NCBI RefSeq assembly: GCF_002973595.1 | Contig: NZ_PVEO01000009.1 | Location: forward strand, 1 to 64,000 | Direction: 5' to 3' | DNA length: 64,000 bases | Origin: Jejuia pallidilutea | Lineage (GTDB): Bacteria; Bacteroidota; Bacteroidia; Flavobacteriales; Flavobacteriaceae | Shown: positions 17,286 to 27,351 of the stretch, piece after piece | Position numbering within the stretch: the stretch's first letter is position 1 | Layout of the letters: each line of letters starts with the position of its first letter | Made by a program: the position numbers and the translations under genes | The notes under the pieces: generated by a model | What the model saw: the letters and a program-made list of their open reading frames with translations, nothing else | What the model was told of the DNA's origin: nothing | Databases searched by the model: none

Positions 17286-20200
17286 ATGATTCATTTCTTC
17301 GGCAACTTAAATAGCAAGGTATTTGCTGTTCAAACCACAAAAGAATTATCAACAGAAACCATATTAAAACTTACATGGCTTTTTGGCAACAAGCCAAAAA
17401 TAGAACAAGCATCCATAGATGCTTTTTTTGTTGGTCCGCGTGCAGCAATGATAACGCCTTGGAGCACCAATGCGGTGGAAATTACCCAAAATATGGGGAT
17501 TACCGATATTATTAGAATTGAAGAATTTAAAGCAGTTTCTAAGGATTTTAAGGACTTCGATCCTATGATTTCCGAAAAGTTTAATGGCTTAAATCAAGAA
17601 ACGTTTACAATAGCTATTAAACCTGAACCCATTTTAAATATTGAGGATATTGCGGCTTACAACTTGCAAGAAGGCTTATCGTTAAGTGATGAAGAAGTAG
17701 CATATTTAGAGGGTGTAGCAAAAAAAATAGGGCGACCGTTAACCGACTCTGAAGTATTTGGATTTTCGCAAGTAAATAGTGAACATTGTCGCCATAAAAT
17801 TTTCAACGGAACCTTTATCATTGATGGCGAGGAAAAGCCAACGTCCTTATTCAAATTAATTAAAAAAACATCCGAAGCAAATCCCAACGATATTGTTTCA
17901 GCTTATAAAGATAATGTAGCATTTATTAAAGGTCCAAAAGTGGAACAATTTGCACCAAAACGTGCTGATATTCCCGAGTTTTATCAAACCAAGGACTTCG
18001 AGTCTGTAATTTCCCTAAAAGCAGAAACACATAATTTTCCAACAACTGTAGAGCCTTTTAATGGTGCTGCTACAGGTTCTGGTGGCGAGATTAGAGACAG
18101 ACTTGCTGGAGGTAAGGGCTCTTTACCGTTGGCTGGAACCGCGGTATATATGACCTCTTATTCGAGACTTGAAGAAAACCGCCCATGGGAAAAAGCATTT
18201 CCAGAGCGCAAATGGCTGTACCAAACACCAATGGATATTTTAATAAAGGCATCTAACGGCGCCTCAGATTTTGGCAATAAATTTGGGCAACCGCTTATTT
18301 GTGGTTCGGTATTAACGTTTGAGCATGATGAGTCTACAGACGCTTCCCCTTCGGGAGAACTGGAAAAGGCTCGCAAGTTAGGTTTCGATAAAGTAATTAT
18401 GCAAGCGGGCGGCATTGGCTACGGCAAAAAGGACCAAGCACTAAAAGACACCCCAAAAACTGGTGATAAAATAGTAATTCTAGGTGGTGAAAACTACCGT
18501 ATTGGTATGGGCGGTGCAGCAGTATCGAGTGCCGATACAGGCGAGTTTGCCTCTGGTATAGAATTAAACGCGGTACAACGTTCTAACCCCGAAATGCAAA
18601 AACGAGCAGCCAATGCAGTTCGCGGGATGGTAGAAAGTGAAGAAAACCACATTGTATCTATTCACGACCATGGGGCTGGTGGGCATTTAAATTGCTTATC
18701 GGAATTGGTTGAAGAAACTGGTGGAAAAATCGATTTAGATGCGCTTCCTGTAGGCGACCCTACCCTTTCGGACAAAGAAATTATTGGTAACGAATCCCAA
18801 GAACGAATGGGATTGGTTATTGGCAAAAAACATATTGAAACGCTACATAAAATTGCCGATAGAGAGCGCTCGCCAATGTACACGGTTGGTGATGTTACAG
18901 GTGATAATCGCTTTACTTTTGAATCTAAAACCAACGGACATAAACCAATGGATTTGGCCATGGAGGATATGTTTGGTAGTTCTCCAAAAACTATCATGAC
19001 CGATAATTATGTTAAAAGAAATTATACAGATTTAAGTTATAATCCCAGTAATTTCCACGATTATTTAGAGCAAGTTTTACAACTGGAAGCTGTAGCTTGT
19101 AAAGATTGGTTAACAAACAAGGTAGATCGCTGCGTTGGTGGTAAAGTAGCCAAACAACAGTGCGTTGGCGCATTACAATTGCCATTAAACAACGTTGGAG
19201 TTATGGCGTTGGATTATAAAGGAAAAGAAGGTATTGCCACCTCTATTGGCCATTCCCCTATTTCTGGATTAATTAATCCGATTGCTGGCAGCAGAAACTC
19301 TATTGCCGAAGCGCTCACCAACATAATATGGGCACCTTTAAAAGATGGTTTACAATCGGTATCGTTATCGGCAAACTGGATGTGGCCTTGTAAAAATGCA
19401 GGCGAAGATGCGCGTTTGTATCAAGCGGTAGAAGCAATTTCAGAATTTGCCATAGATTTGGGCATTAATGTGCCAACTGGAAAAGATTCGTTGTCCATGA
19501 AACAGAAATATCCTGATGGCGATGTAATTTCCCCTGGAACAGTTATCATTTCTGCAGCAGGAAACTGTAACGATATTACCAAAGTAGTAGAACCTGTTTT
19601 TAAGAAAAATAAAGGCGCTATTTACTATATAAATATCTCACAAGACAATTTTAAACTCGGCGGAAGCTCATTTGCTCAAATTTTAAATAAAATTGGTAAT
19701 GATGCACCAACTATTATAAATGCAGGTTATGTTAAAAAGGTATTCAATACCATTCAAGATTTAATTAGAAACGAACACATTGTTGCAGGACACGATGTGG
19801 CTTCTGGTGGATTAATCACTACACTGTTAGAATTATGTTTTGCCGACACTAATTTAGGCGCCGAAATAGATCTTTCAGCTTTGGCTGAAAAAGACACATT
19901 TAAAGTATTATTTGCTGAAAATGCAGGTATCGTGATTCAAGCCAAAGACGCTTCAATTGAAAAAACGTTATTTGATGCCCATATTGAATTTTTCAACATT
20001 GGAAACGTAACCGAAAGTGATACGTTAAGCATTATCAACAATAGCGATGTATTTAAGTTAACAGTATCAAGATTGCGTGATGTTTGGTACAAAACCTCAT
20101 ATTTGCTAGACCAAAAACAAACGGCAAATAATTTAGCTGAAGCGCGCTTCAACAATTATAAACATCAGCCACTTCAATATAAATTCCCTGAACATTTTAC

Positions 20201-20975
20201 TGGAAAATCGCCTAAAACAGGACACAAAAGACCAAAAGCGGCAATTTTAAGAGAAAAGGGAAGCAACTCAGAACGCGAAATGGCCAATGCGATGTATTTG
20301 GCTGGTTTTGATGTGAAAGATGTACATATGACCGACTTAATTTCTGGTCGTGAAACCCTTGAGGATATTCAGTTTTTAGGTGCTGTTGGTGGTTTTAGTA
20401 ATTCAGACGTTTTAGGTTCCGCCAAAGGTTGGGCAGGTGCTATAAAATATAACGAAAAGGCGAATAAAGCCATTCAAGATTTCTTTAATAGAGAAGACAC
20501 CTTATCGGTTGGTATCTGTAATGGTTGCCAGTTATTTATGGAGCTGGAAGAGATAAACCCAGAGCATGACATTCACGGAAAGATGCATCATAATGATTCG
20601 CATAAGCATGAAAGCGCATTCACTTCTGTAAAAATCCAAGAAAATAATTCTGTGATGCTCTCAACACTCGCGGGCACTACTTTAGGGGTTTGGATTTCGC
20701 ACGGAGAGGGTAAATTCAGCCTACCATATACTGAGGATAAGTACCATATTGTAGCAAAATATGGGTATGCCGAATATCCGCATAATCCAAATGGCTCAGA
20801 TTTTAACACAGCAATGCTATGTGATAAAACAGGCCGCCATTTAGTCACCATGCCACATATAGAACGTTCTATATTCCAATGGAACTGGGCAGATTATCCT
20901 AATGGCAGAAAAGATGAAGTATCGCCTTGGTTAGAAGCTTTTGTTAATGCCAGAAAATGGATTGAGAAGTTATAA
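17286..20975 (+). CDS. purL: Phosphoribosylformylglycinamidine synthase (large PurL)
   Basis: Converts FGAR to FGAM with ATP and glutamine in purine synthesis. The 1229-residue single-chain form contains an N-terminal PurS-like region, the linker (SEHCRHKIFNG near 170), two AIRS-related ATP domains (AETHNFPTTVEPFNGAATGSGGE-type segment near 255) and a C-terminal glutaminase with the nucleophile in GICNGCQ near 1078 and the His/Glu pair in PHIERSI near 1195. I chose the ATG at 17286 (MIHFFGN) over an in-frame TTG ten codons upstream, because the TTG lies in the promoter box. A terminator follows the gene. Confidence 0.97.
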   Translation: MIHFFGNLNSKVFAVQTTKELSTETILKLTWLFGNKPKIEQASIDAFFVGPRAAMITPWSTNAVEITQNMGITDIIRIEEFKAVSKDFKDFDPMISEKFNGLNQETFTIAIKPEPILNIEDIAAYNLQEGLSLSDEEVAYLEGVAKKIGRPLTDSEVFGFSQVNSEHCRHKIFNGTFIIDGEEKPTSLFKLIKKTSEANPNDIVSAYKDNVAFIKGPKVEQFAPKRADIPEFYQTKDFESVISLKAETHNFPTTVEPFNGAATGSGGEIRDRLAGGKGSLPLAGTAVYMTSYSRLEENRPWEKAFPERKWLYQTPMDILIKASNGASDFGNKFGQPLICGSVLTFEHDESTDASPSGELEKARKLGFDKVIMQAGGIGYGKKDQALKDTPKTGDKIVILGGENYRIGMGGAAVSSADTGEFASGIELNAVQRSNPEMQKRAANAVRGMVESEENHIVSIHDHGAGGHLNCLSELVEETGGKIDLDALPVGDPTLSDKEIIGNESQERMGLVIGKKHIETLHKIADRERSPMYTVGDVTGDNRFTFESKTNGHKPMDLAMEDMFGSSPKTIMTDNYVKRNYTDLSYNPSNFHDYLEQVLQLEAVACKDWLTNKVDRCVGGKVAKQQCVGALQLPLNNVGVMALDYKGKEGIATSIGHSPISGLINPIAGSRNSIAEALTNIIWAPLKDGLQSVSLSANWMWPCKNAGEDARLYQAVEAISEFAIDLGINVPTGKDSLSMKQKYPDGDVISPGTVIISAAGNCNDITKVVEPVFKKNKGAIYYINISQDNFKLGGSSFAQILNKIGNDAPTIINAGYVKKVFNTIQDLIRNEHIVAGHDVASGGLITTLLELCFADTNLGAEIDLSALAEKDTFKVLFAENAGIVIQAKDASIEKTLFDAHIEFFNIGNVTESDTLSIINNSDVFKLTVSRLRDVWYKTSYLLDQKQTANNLAEARFNNYKHQPLQYKFPEHFTGKSPKTGHKRPKAAILREKGSNSEREMANAMYLAGFDVKDVHMTDLISGRETLEDIQFLGAVGGFSNSDVLGSAKGWAGAIKYNEKANKAIQDFFNREDTLSVGICNGCQLFMELEEINPEHDIHGKMHHNDSHKHESAFTSVKIQENNSVMLSTLAGTTLGVWISHGEGKFSLPYTEDKYHIVAKYGYAEYPHNPNGSDFNTAMLCDKTGRHLVTMPHIERSIFQWNWADYPNGRKDEVSPWLEAFVNARKWIEKL

Positions 20976-21004
20976 GTATATAAAAAACAAAAAAATTAAT
21001 TATC

Positions 21005-21040
21005 AAGCCTTGGTGAAATACAGCAAACCAAGGCTTTGTT
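21005..21040 (+). terminator. Terminator after purL
   Basis: AAGCCTTGGT (21005-21014) pairs with ACCAAGGCTT (21027-21036) and a T-rich tail follows, about 30 bases after the purL stop. Confidence 0.85.
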
Positions 21041-21145
21041 TTTTACAAAAAGAAAGAATAATTTTACTTTTTATAAAAAAAATAACAAAAACATCTTTAA
21101 AAAATAATTAATTTCGATTTATCGATTTTACAGAAAATATTTTCT

Positions 21146-21153
21146 TACATTTG
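21146..21153 (+). promoter_or_regulatory. -7 box upstream of the 334-residue T9SS cargo gene
   Basis: TACATTTG matches TAnnTTTG and lies 40 bases before the ATG. Confidence 0.5.
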
Positions 21154-21193
21154 TAAAATAATTTTTTATACAAAAAACCCTAACACATCTATT

Positions 21194-22198
21194 ATGAAGA
21201 AACTACTACTTATTTTATGTACATTTTATTTAACAAATTTAACTGCGCAAACCACACTGGCTCCTGGTGACATAATGTTTATAGGGCTTAATGCCGATTC
21301 TGCAGGAAACCCTTTGGCAGATGAATTTAACGTTCTATTTCTTGAACCTGTAACCTTAAATACTGAAATTTATTTCACCGATATGGGATACACAGGCAAT
21401 AGTGCTCCTTATTTTCAGCAAAATGTGAATAATGGCTGTAGTAGCTCTCCAATTACAGCAAGTGGCGCCGTAAGTGATGGTATGGTAAAATGGACTGCTA
21501 CAAGTGATGTTGCAGCAGGAACACAGTTGGTAATTAGAGTAAGAATTACTGGCGTAATCGGTGCAACTTGTAACATTGGCAGTGTATCAGTAGTTGTTAA
21601 CCCCCAAAATGAAAATTACGCTATGAGCTTAAGTGGAGGTGGTGAGGCTGTACATGCATTTCAAGGCGCTATAAATAGCAATAACCAAGTAACTTCAGCA
21701 ACAATGCTTGCTTCTATATTATATGATGACGCTAGTGATGCTTGGGACGCTAATGTTACTACTTGCCAATTTAGCTCATCAGACACAGAAGATCCTGCTA
21801 CAGGTTTTGAGGTAGAATATGTAAATCATTTTGATAACGGATATTATTCTGGTGATTTAACTTTAAGCAAGACTGCGCTACAAACAGCAATACTAGATAT
21901 GACTAATTGGACTAGAAGTAATACAACAACTTATGAATTCCCTATTTCTGGAACATTAGGCAATTCAACTTTCTCTAATGATAGTGAAGTAATAATGTAC
22001 CCTAATCCTTCAAACAATTATGTTTTCTTTACTAAGAATATTGAAAAAATTATTGTTTATGATTCTTTGGGAAGAGCAGTCATTGAAACCCATCAAAATA
22101 AATGCAATATAAAATCTCTCAAACCTGGTATTTACTTAGTAAAGATTAAGACTTTAGAGGATAACAATACTATAGTTAAAAGATTGATAAAGGAATAA
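21194..22198 (+). CDS. Secreted protein with T9SS sorting domain
   Basis: A 334-residue exported protein: signal peptide of about 18 residues ending LTAQ, a beta-rich middle domain that starts LAPGDIMFIGLNADSAG, and a C-terminal T9SS type-A sorting domain (about 260-334: IMYPNPSNNYVFF, IIVYDSLGRAVIE, LKPGIYLVKI, VKRLIKE). The opening 'G-D-I-x-F-x-G-x-N-A-D' and the segment YFTDMGYTGN are shared by a group of lamin-tail-like secreted flavobacterial proteins, but I do not know a function. Monocistronic, between its own promoter box and a bidirectional terminator. Confidence 0.85.
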   Translation: MKKLLLILCTFYLTNLTAQTTLAPGDIMFIGLNADSAGNPLADEFNVLFLEPVTLNTEIYFTDMGYTGNSAPYFQQNVNNGCSSSPITASGAVSDGMVKWTATSDVAAGTQLVIRVRITGVIGATCNIGSVSVVVNPQNENYAMSLSGGGEAVHAFQGAINSNNQVTSATMLASILYDDASDAWDANVTTCQFSSSDTEDPATGFEVEYVNHFDNGYYSGDLTLSKTALQTAILDMTNWTRSNTTTYEFPISGTLGNSTFSNDSEVIMYPNPSNNYVFFTKNIEKIIVYDSLGRAVIETHQNKCNIKSLKPGIYLVKIKTLEDNNTIVKRLIKE

Positions 22199-22230
22199 GT
22201 GGTAATTTAAAAATAATTCCTTGTATTAAA

Positions 22231-22268
22231 AAAACCCCAATAAATATAACAATATTTATTGGGGTTTT
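22231..22268. terminator. Bidirectional terminator between the T9SS gene and ppdK
   Basis: A 17-bp perfect stem (22231-22247 with 22252-22268, 4-base loop) with A/T runs on both sides; it serves the two converging genes. Confidence 0.92.
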
Positions 22269-22284
22269 TAGGCGCATTAAAATA

Positions 22285-25014
22285 CTATAAACTCGCCTTA
22301 ATAGCTGCTTGAGCAGAAGCTAATCGAGCTATTGGCACTCTGTAGGGCGAACAACTTACATAATTCAATCCTGTTCTATAACAGAATTCAACTGAACTTG
22401 GGTCGCCACCATGTTCTCCACAAATCCCTACTTTTAATTTAGGTTTTGTGTTTCGTCCTCGTTCGGTAGCCATTTCTACTAACTGCCCAACACCTTCCTG
22501 ATCTAAAACTTCAAAAGGATCGGCAGTTAAAATGCCTTTTTCTATATAAATTGGCAAAAATTTGCTTGCATCATCTCTGGAATAACCAAATGCCATTTGT
22601 GTTAAATCGTTTGTTCCAAAGGAGAAGAAATCGGCATACTTAGCAATTTTATCAGCAATTAAAGTCGCTCTTGGAATTTCTATCATAGTACCAACAGCAT
22701 ACTCTACAGTGTCATTTCTTTCTTTAAAAACTTTATTTGCTGTTTCTCTAATAACAGCCTCCTGACTTTCAAATTCAGTAAGCGTACCAATTAAAGGTAT
22801 CATTATTTCTGGTTTTGCAACAATACCTCTTTCTTTTAAATTTAACGCAGCTTCAATAATAGCTCTTGCTTGCATTTCGGTAATTTCTGGATACGTAATT
22901 CCTAATCTACAACCTCTGTGACCTAACATTGGATTAAACTCTTCTAATTCAGCTACTTTTATTTTTACCGCCTCTAAAGTGATATGCATTTCTTCGGCTA
23001 AACTACGTTGTGTTTCCAATTGATGCGGAACAAACTCATGTAAAGGCGGATCTAATAAACGAACCGTTACTGGAAGCCCTTGCATGGCTTCAAAAATACC
23101 TTCAAAATCGCTACGCTGCATTGGCAATAATTTTTCTAAAGCATTTTGTCTACCTATTAAAGTATCAGATAAAATCATTTCGCGCATTGCTTTAATACGG
23201 TCTACTTCAAAAAACATGTGCTCTGTACGTGTTAATCCAATACCTTGTGCTCCAAAATTACGAGCTACTTTTGCATCGTTAGGCGTATCGGCATTAGTTC
23301 TAACTTGCATTGTTGTATATTTATCAGACAGTGTCATGATTTCGGCAAATTCACCACTTAATTCTGGTTCGCTAGTAGCTACTTTTCCTTCAATAATATT
23401 ACCTGTAGAACCATTTAAAGAAATCCAATCGCCTTCATGGTATACTTTATCGCCAACTTTTAGAGTTCTTGTTTTATAGTTAATTTTTAATGCACCTGCT
23501 CCAGAAATACAACATTTACCCATACCGCGAGCAACCACTGCAGCATGCGATGTCATTCCGCCACGAGCAGTTAAAATTCCTCGGGCAATATTCATGCCTT
23601 CTAAATCTTCAGGAGAAGTTTCAATACGCACTAAGATGGTGTATTTGTATTTGTTGGCTTCATCTGCAAAAAACACGATTTGCCCTGTTGCAGCACCTGG
23701 GGAGGCAGGTAAGCCTTGTGCAATTACATGAGCTTCTTTTAAAGCTTTAGCATCAAAAACAGGATGTAATAACTCATCTAATTTACTAGGTTCTATACGT
23801 AAAACTGCTTCTTTTTCGGTAATTAAACCTTGCTTAAACATATCCATGGCAATTTTTACCATAGCGGCTCCAGTACGCTTGCCATTTCTGGTTTGTAGAA
23901 TCCAAAGTTTGCCATCTTGAATGGTAAACTCCATATCTTGCATATCCTTGTAATGGTTTTCTAATTTTTCCTGATAGCCATTCAATTCTTTATAAATACT
24001 AGGCATTAGCTCTTCTAAAGAAGGATAATTTTCAATTCTATCTTGTTCTTCAATTTTTGCTAATTCTGCCCAACGCTGGGATCCTAGTTTTGTAATTTGC
24101 TGTGGGGTTCTAACGCCTGCTACTACATCTTCACCTTGTGCATTAATTAAATATTCACCATTAAAAACATCTTCACCTGTACCTGCATCGCGTGTAAAGC
24201 AAACCCCTGTTCCAGAGTTTTCCCCCATGTTTCCATAAACCATGGCTTGTACGTTAACTGCAGTACCCCAATTGGCTGGATACCCATGCATTTTTCTGTA
24301 ATACATAGCTCTATCACCGTTCCAACTATTAAATACTGCTATAACAGCACCCCAAAGTTGATCCCAAGGGTTAGTTGGAAAATCATGACCAGTTCTCTTC
24401 TTAACCGCATCTTTAAAGTCGTACACTAAGTCTTTTAAATCTTGAATAGTAAACTCTGTATCTAATGTAATACGTCGTTTATATTTTAAGTGTTCCATTA
24501 TTTCCTCAAAAGGATCTATATCTTCTTTAGCTTCGGGTTTCATACCTAAAACAACACCACCATACATTTGAATAAAACGACGATAAGAATCCCATGCGAA
24601 CCGTTCATTTCCTGTTTTATTTGCTAAACCAATAACCGCATCGTCATTCAAACCAAGATTTAATACGGTGTCCATCATTCCAGGCATAGATACCCTTGCC
24701 CCAGAACGTACAGAAACCAACAAAGGATTTTCTTTATCTCCAAAGGTTGTTCCCATTAAAGACTCTATGTTTGCAATAGATGCTTCTACTTCATCTTTTA
24801 TTAATTCTACAACTGCATCTTTTCCTAATAAATTAAATTCTGTACAAACTTCGGTTGTTATAGTAAATCCGGGTGGCACCGGAATTCCTATTGAACTCAT
24901 TTCTGCTAAATTAGCACCTTTACCTCCTAAAAGGTTTTTCATTGTACTGTTTCCATCTGCTGTTTTGTCTCCAAATTTGAAAACTCGAGCCTTTGTTTTT
25001 TCAAGTATTTCCAT
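22285..25014 (-). CDS. ppdK: Pyruvate, phosphate dikinase
   Basis: Interconverts pyruvate, ATP and phosphate with PEP, AMP and PPi, usable in gluconeogenesis or PPi-linked glycolysis. From the ATG at 25014 (MEILEKTKARVF) the protein has 909 residues, the usual size. Visible are the N-terminal ATP-grasp segment LLGGKGANLAEM, the phosphohistidine loop GGMTSHAAVVARG (about 485-497) and the C-terminal PEP/pyruvate domain with GTNDLTQM and CGEHGGDP (Cys near 864). The frame stays open to 25104, but a longer start would overlap a predicted Fnr site and promoter (25051-25093); 25035 (MNQTTN) is an alternative start. Probably induced at low oxygen. Confidence 0.95.
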   Translation of the reverse strand: MEILEKTKARVFKFGDKTADGNSTMKNLLGGKGANLAEMSSIGIPVPPGFTITTEVCTEFNLLGKDAVVELIKDEVEASIANIESLMGTTFGDKENPLLVSVRSGARVSMPGMMDTVLNLGLNDDAVIGLANKTGNERFAWDSYRRFIQMYGGVVLGMKPEAKEDIDPFEEIMEHLKYKRRITLDTEFTIQDLKDLVYDFKDAVKKRTGHDFPTNPWDQLWGAVIAVFNSWNGDRAMYYRKMHGYPANWGTAVNVQAMVYGNMGENSGTGVCFTRDAGTGEDVFNGEYLINAQGEDVVAGVRTPQQITKLGSQRWAELAKIEEQDRIENYPSLEELMPSIYKELNGYQEKLENHYKDMQDMEFTIQDGKLWILQTRNGKRTGAAMVKIAMDMFKQGLITEKEAVLRIEPSKLDELLHPVFDAKALKEAHVIAQGLPASPGAATGQIVFFADEANKYKYTILVRIETSPEDLEGMNIARGILTARGGMTSHAAVVARGMGKCCISGAGALKINYKTRTLKVGDKVYHEGDWISLNGSTGNIIEGKVATSEPELSGEFAEIMTLSDKYTTMQVRTNADTPNDAKVARNFGAQGIGLTRTEHMFFEVDRIKAMREMILSDTLIGRQNALEKLLPMQRSDFEGIFEAMQGLPVTVRLLDPPLHEFVPHQLETQRSLAEEMHITLEAVKIKVAELEEFNPMLGHRGCRLGITYPEITEMQARAIIEAALNLKERGIVAKPEIMIPLIGTLTEFESQEAVIRETANKVFKERNDTVEYAVGTMIEIPRATLIADKIAKYADFFSFGTNDLTQMAFGYSRDDASKFLPIYIEKGILTADPFEVLDQEGVGQLVEMATERGRNTKPKLKVGICGEHGGDPSSVEFCYRTGLNYVSCSPYRVPIARLASAQAAIKASL

Positions 25015-25050
25015 AATGTTTGTTGTTTGGTTCATATTTAAAAACTCATA

Positions 25051-25058
25051 TAAAAATA
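25051..25058 (-). promoter_or_regulatory. -7 box of the ppdK promoter
   Basis: Minus-strand TATTTTTA is one mismatch from TAnnTTTG. It lies exactly 23 bases downstream of the Fnr-type palindrome, the same spacing as at pflB, ccoI and ccoS. Confidence 0.55.
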
Positions 25059-25081
25059 ACTTTTTAAGAGGGAAATAATCA

Positions 25082-25093
25082 TGATAAAAATCA
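25082..25093 (-). promoter_or_regulatory. Fnr-type operator upstream of ppdK
   Basis: TGATAAAAATCA, flanked by A and T to give a 14-base ATGA...TCAT palindrome. It fits the TGAY-N4-RTCA pattern of the Crp/Fnr family and is centred near -41 of the predicted promoter, an activating position. Confidence 0.7.
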
Positions 25094-25221
25094 TGTAAAC
25101 ACATTGTTTTTTAAGGAATTAACAGTTTATTTGATATGTTTTAATAATATGTGATTTAAAATAGCTTTTATTAATAAAACCGCAACTACCTAAGCAATTG
25201 GCACAGATATAATCCATAAAA

Positions 25222-25253
25222 AAAAGCACCTCCATTTTCATGAAGGTGCTTTT
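25222..25253 (-). terminator. Terminator after the OFA transporter gene
   Basis: AAAAGCACCTcCAT (25222-25235) pairs with ATGaAGGTGCTTTT (25240-25253); on the minus strand it is followed by a long U run. It ends the pflB-pflA-transporter transcript. Confidence 0.88.
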
Positions 25254-25274
25254 CGACTAACTCAAACAAAAAGT

Positions 25275-26543
25275 TTATGCAAACTTTAGTTTTTCTTCTA
25301 TTTTTTTTGCGTTTTCCTTGTGTGCCTTAACTACTGTTCGTTTCATTAACAATGCTACAATTAAAGCAATAACAAATAATCCAGCGAATACTTTTAATGT
25401 TGTATCTAGGGAGCCTGTGGCGTTTTTAACCATATCGTAAATGGTAGGTCCTACAACACCTGCTAATCCCCATGCTGCTAGTACCATTCCATGAATAGCT
25501 CCAAGCTGTTTTGTACCAAATAAATCGCCTAAAAACGCTGGTAGAGTTGCGAAACCACCACCATACATAGTTATTACGGTAAATAGTACAATTAAAAATG
25601 CCAATTCCATTGATATTTGTGGTAAGAAATAGAACGCTAAAATCTGGAATGCAAAGAAAACTATATAAGTATTTGCGCGCCCTAGGTAATCTGATAAGGT
25701 AGACCACATAATTCTACCAAGACCATTAAACACGCCTATTAAACCAACAATAGCGGCAGCTTCCATTGGTGTATAATTAAGTTTTTCTTGCATCATTGGG
25801 CTTGCTGCCGAAATAATAGCTATACCACAAGCAATATTAATAAACATCATAATCCAGATGTAATAAAATCGTGGTGTTTTTAAAGAGGCGTTAGCGGTAA
25901 TATTTGCCAAATCTTTTTTAATGGTTTTACCTTCTCCCGGTTTAAACCCATCTGGCATGTAGCCTTCCGGTGGTCTTTCTATATATCTAGCAGAAGATAA
26001 AATTAGTACCATATAAATAATACCTAAAATGTAAAAAGCATTGGAAACGCCTACACTATCAAAAAGCGATTGCATTACAGGACCAAATATTAAGGCAGCA
26101 AAACCAAAGCCCATAATGGCCATTCCTGTAGCTAAACCTCTACGGTCTGGAAACCACTTTACCAATGTACTTACTGGTGTAATGTAGCCTAAACCTAGAC
26201 CTATACCACCTATAACACCGTAGCATAAATAGAATAACCATAAAGACTCTAACTGTACTGCTAGTCCTGATCCTAATATACCAACACCGTAAAATATACC
26301 TGCGGTTGTACCGCTAATTTTTGGGCCAACTTTTTCTACCCACCTACCTAAAAATGCTGCAGACAAGCCTAATAGCAAAATGGCAATTTTAAATGCCCAT
26401 TTGATAACGCTGCCTTCAACATCAAAAATATCTTTAACCGGATTGGTCATAACTGAATATGCATATACAGACCCAATTGAGATGTGGATCCCTACTGCTG
26501 AAGCTGCTATGAGCCATCGGTTTTTTAGTTTTTGTGTTTTCAT
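25275..26543 (-). CDS. OFA-family MFS transporter (oxalate/formate antiporter family)
   Basis: A 422-residue major-facilitator protein with 12 predicted membrane segments. The N-terminus (NRWLIAASAVGIHISIGSVYAYSV) and the A-loop region around WFPDRRGLATGMAIMGFG are typical of the OxlT/OFA family, whose characterised members exchange oxalate and formate; many others carry monocarboxylates. It lies 38 bases downstream of pflA, so export of formate or another fermentation acid is a reasonable inference, but the substrate is unproven. A basic C-terminal tail ends the protein. Confidence 0.85.
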   Translation of the reverse strand: MKTQKLKNRWLIAASAVGIHISIGSVYAYSVMTNPVKDIFDVEGSVIKWAFKIAILLLGLSAAFLGRWVEKVGPKISGTTAGIFYGVGILGSGLAVQLESLWLFYLCYGVIGGIGLGLGYITPVSTLVKWFPDRRGLATGMAIMGFGFAALIFGPVMQSLFDSVGVSNAFYILGIIYMVLILSSARYIERPPEGYMPDGFKPGEGKTIKKDLANITANASLKTPRFYYIWIMMFINIACGIAIISAASPMMQEKLNYTPMEAAAIVGLIGVFNGLGRIMWSTLSDYLGRANTYIVFFAFQILAFYFLPQISMELAFLIVLFTVITMYGGGFATLPAFLGDLFGTKQLGAIHGMVLAAWGLAGVVGPTIYDMVKNATGSLDTTLKVFAGLFVIALIVALLMKRTVVKAHKENAKKIEEKLKFA

Positions 26544-26581
26544 AACTGTTACTGTTTAGATGTTGCCTTTACAACATCCCT

Positions 26582-27310
26582 TTAATTTACTTTTACTTCT
26601 TTAAAATAATTTTGCAATATCGCTACTGCCGCATCTATTTCTTCTTTTGTGTTTTCTCGAGCATCTTTTAATTGGTATTCCCATCCTAAAGATTCCCATT
26701 TATGTATACCTAATTTATGATAAGGCTGAATTTCTATTTTTTCAATGGTTTTATAATCTTTAAAGTACGCTCCCATTTCGTGTAGCAGTTCAGGTGTATT
26801 TGTTATACCTGGAATTAACACATAGCGTAGCCACATTTTTTTTCCTGAAGCTTCTCTATGCTTAGCAAAGGTAAAGGTGGTTTCTTTATTTTTTTTACCA
26901 GTAATGTACTTATACCCTTCTTCAGTCATGTGTTTAATATCCAACATTACTAAATCTGCATATTCGTCAAGTAATTCTTCGGTAAAATGGTTAAGAAGTC
27001 TACCATTAGTATCAATATTGGTATGTATACCCTCTTCTTTTAACCTTTTAAAAAACGGAATGAGTTCTTTTGATTGTAAAAGCGGTTCGCCACCTGATAC
27101 GGTAACACCGCCCTTTTTTCCAAAGTAAGGCTTCTTTTTTATAGCCATTTGCACCAACTCTTCTACGTGGTATTCTTTACCGCCATGGGTATCGATAGTA
27201 TCGGGGTTGTGGCAATATAAACACTTTAGTTTACAGCCTTGTAAGAACACTACCATTCTAATTCCCGGGCCATCGTGCGTTCCAAAAGACTCAATGGAAT
27301 GCACTCTCAA
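26582..27310 (-). CDS. pflA: Pyruvate formate-lyase-activating enzyme (non-ATG start)
   Basis: Radical-SAM enzyme that installs the glycyl radical on PflB. The CxxxCxxC iron-sulfur motif is at residues 26-33 (GCKLKCLYCHNP), with the SAM-binding GGEPL near 75. About 242 residues, normal length. There is no ATG: the conserved reading ILRVHSIESFGTHDGPG runs up to a TAA at 27344-27346 without any Met, so translation must begin at TTG (27310, as listed), at the GTG two codons later, or at an upstream ATT/ATC/ATA. It follows pflB by about 100 bases with a hairpin between them. Confidence 0.92.
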   Translation of the reverse strand: MRVHSIESFGTHDGPGIRMVVFLQGCKLKCLYCHNPDTIDTHGGKEYHVEELVQMAIKKKPYFGKKGGVTVSGGEPLLQSKELIPFFKRLKEEGIHTNIDTNGRLLNHFTEELLDEYADLVMLDIKHMTEEGYKYITGKKNKETTFTFAKHREASGKKMWLRYVLIPGITNTPELLHEMGAYFKDYKTIEKIEIQPYHKLGIHKWESLGWEYQLKDARENTKEEIDAAVAILQNYFKEVKVN

Positions 27311-27351
27311 TATGTTATCTTTTGATTGGATAATAATTGGGTTTTAAATTA

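Noticed and set aside
23084-23479. 131-codon plus-strand ORF opposite ppdK, and similar long shadows opposite pflB, purL and the acyl-CoA dehydrogenase
   Set aside because: All lie entirely within well-supported genes on the other strand and show no recognisable domain.
25015-25104. Extended N-terminus of ppdK from 25104
   Set aside because: It would run through the Fnr palindrome and -7 box and adds residues not seen in the family; the start at 25014 (or 25035) is preferred.
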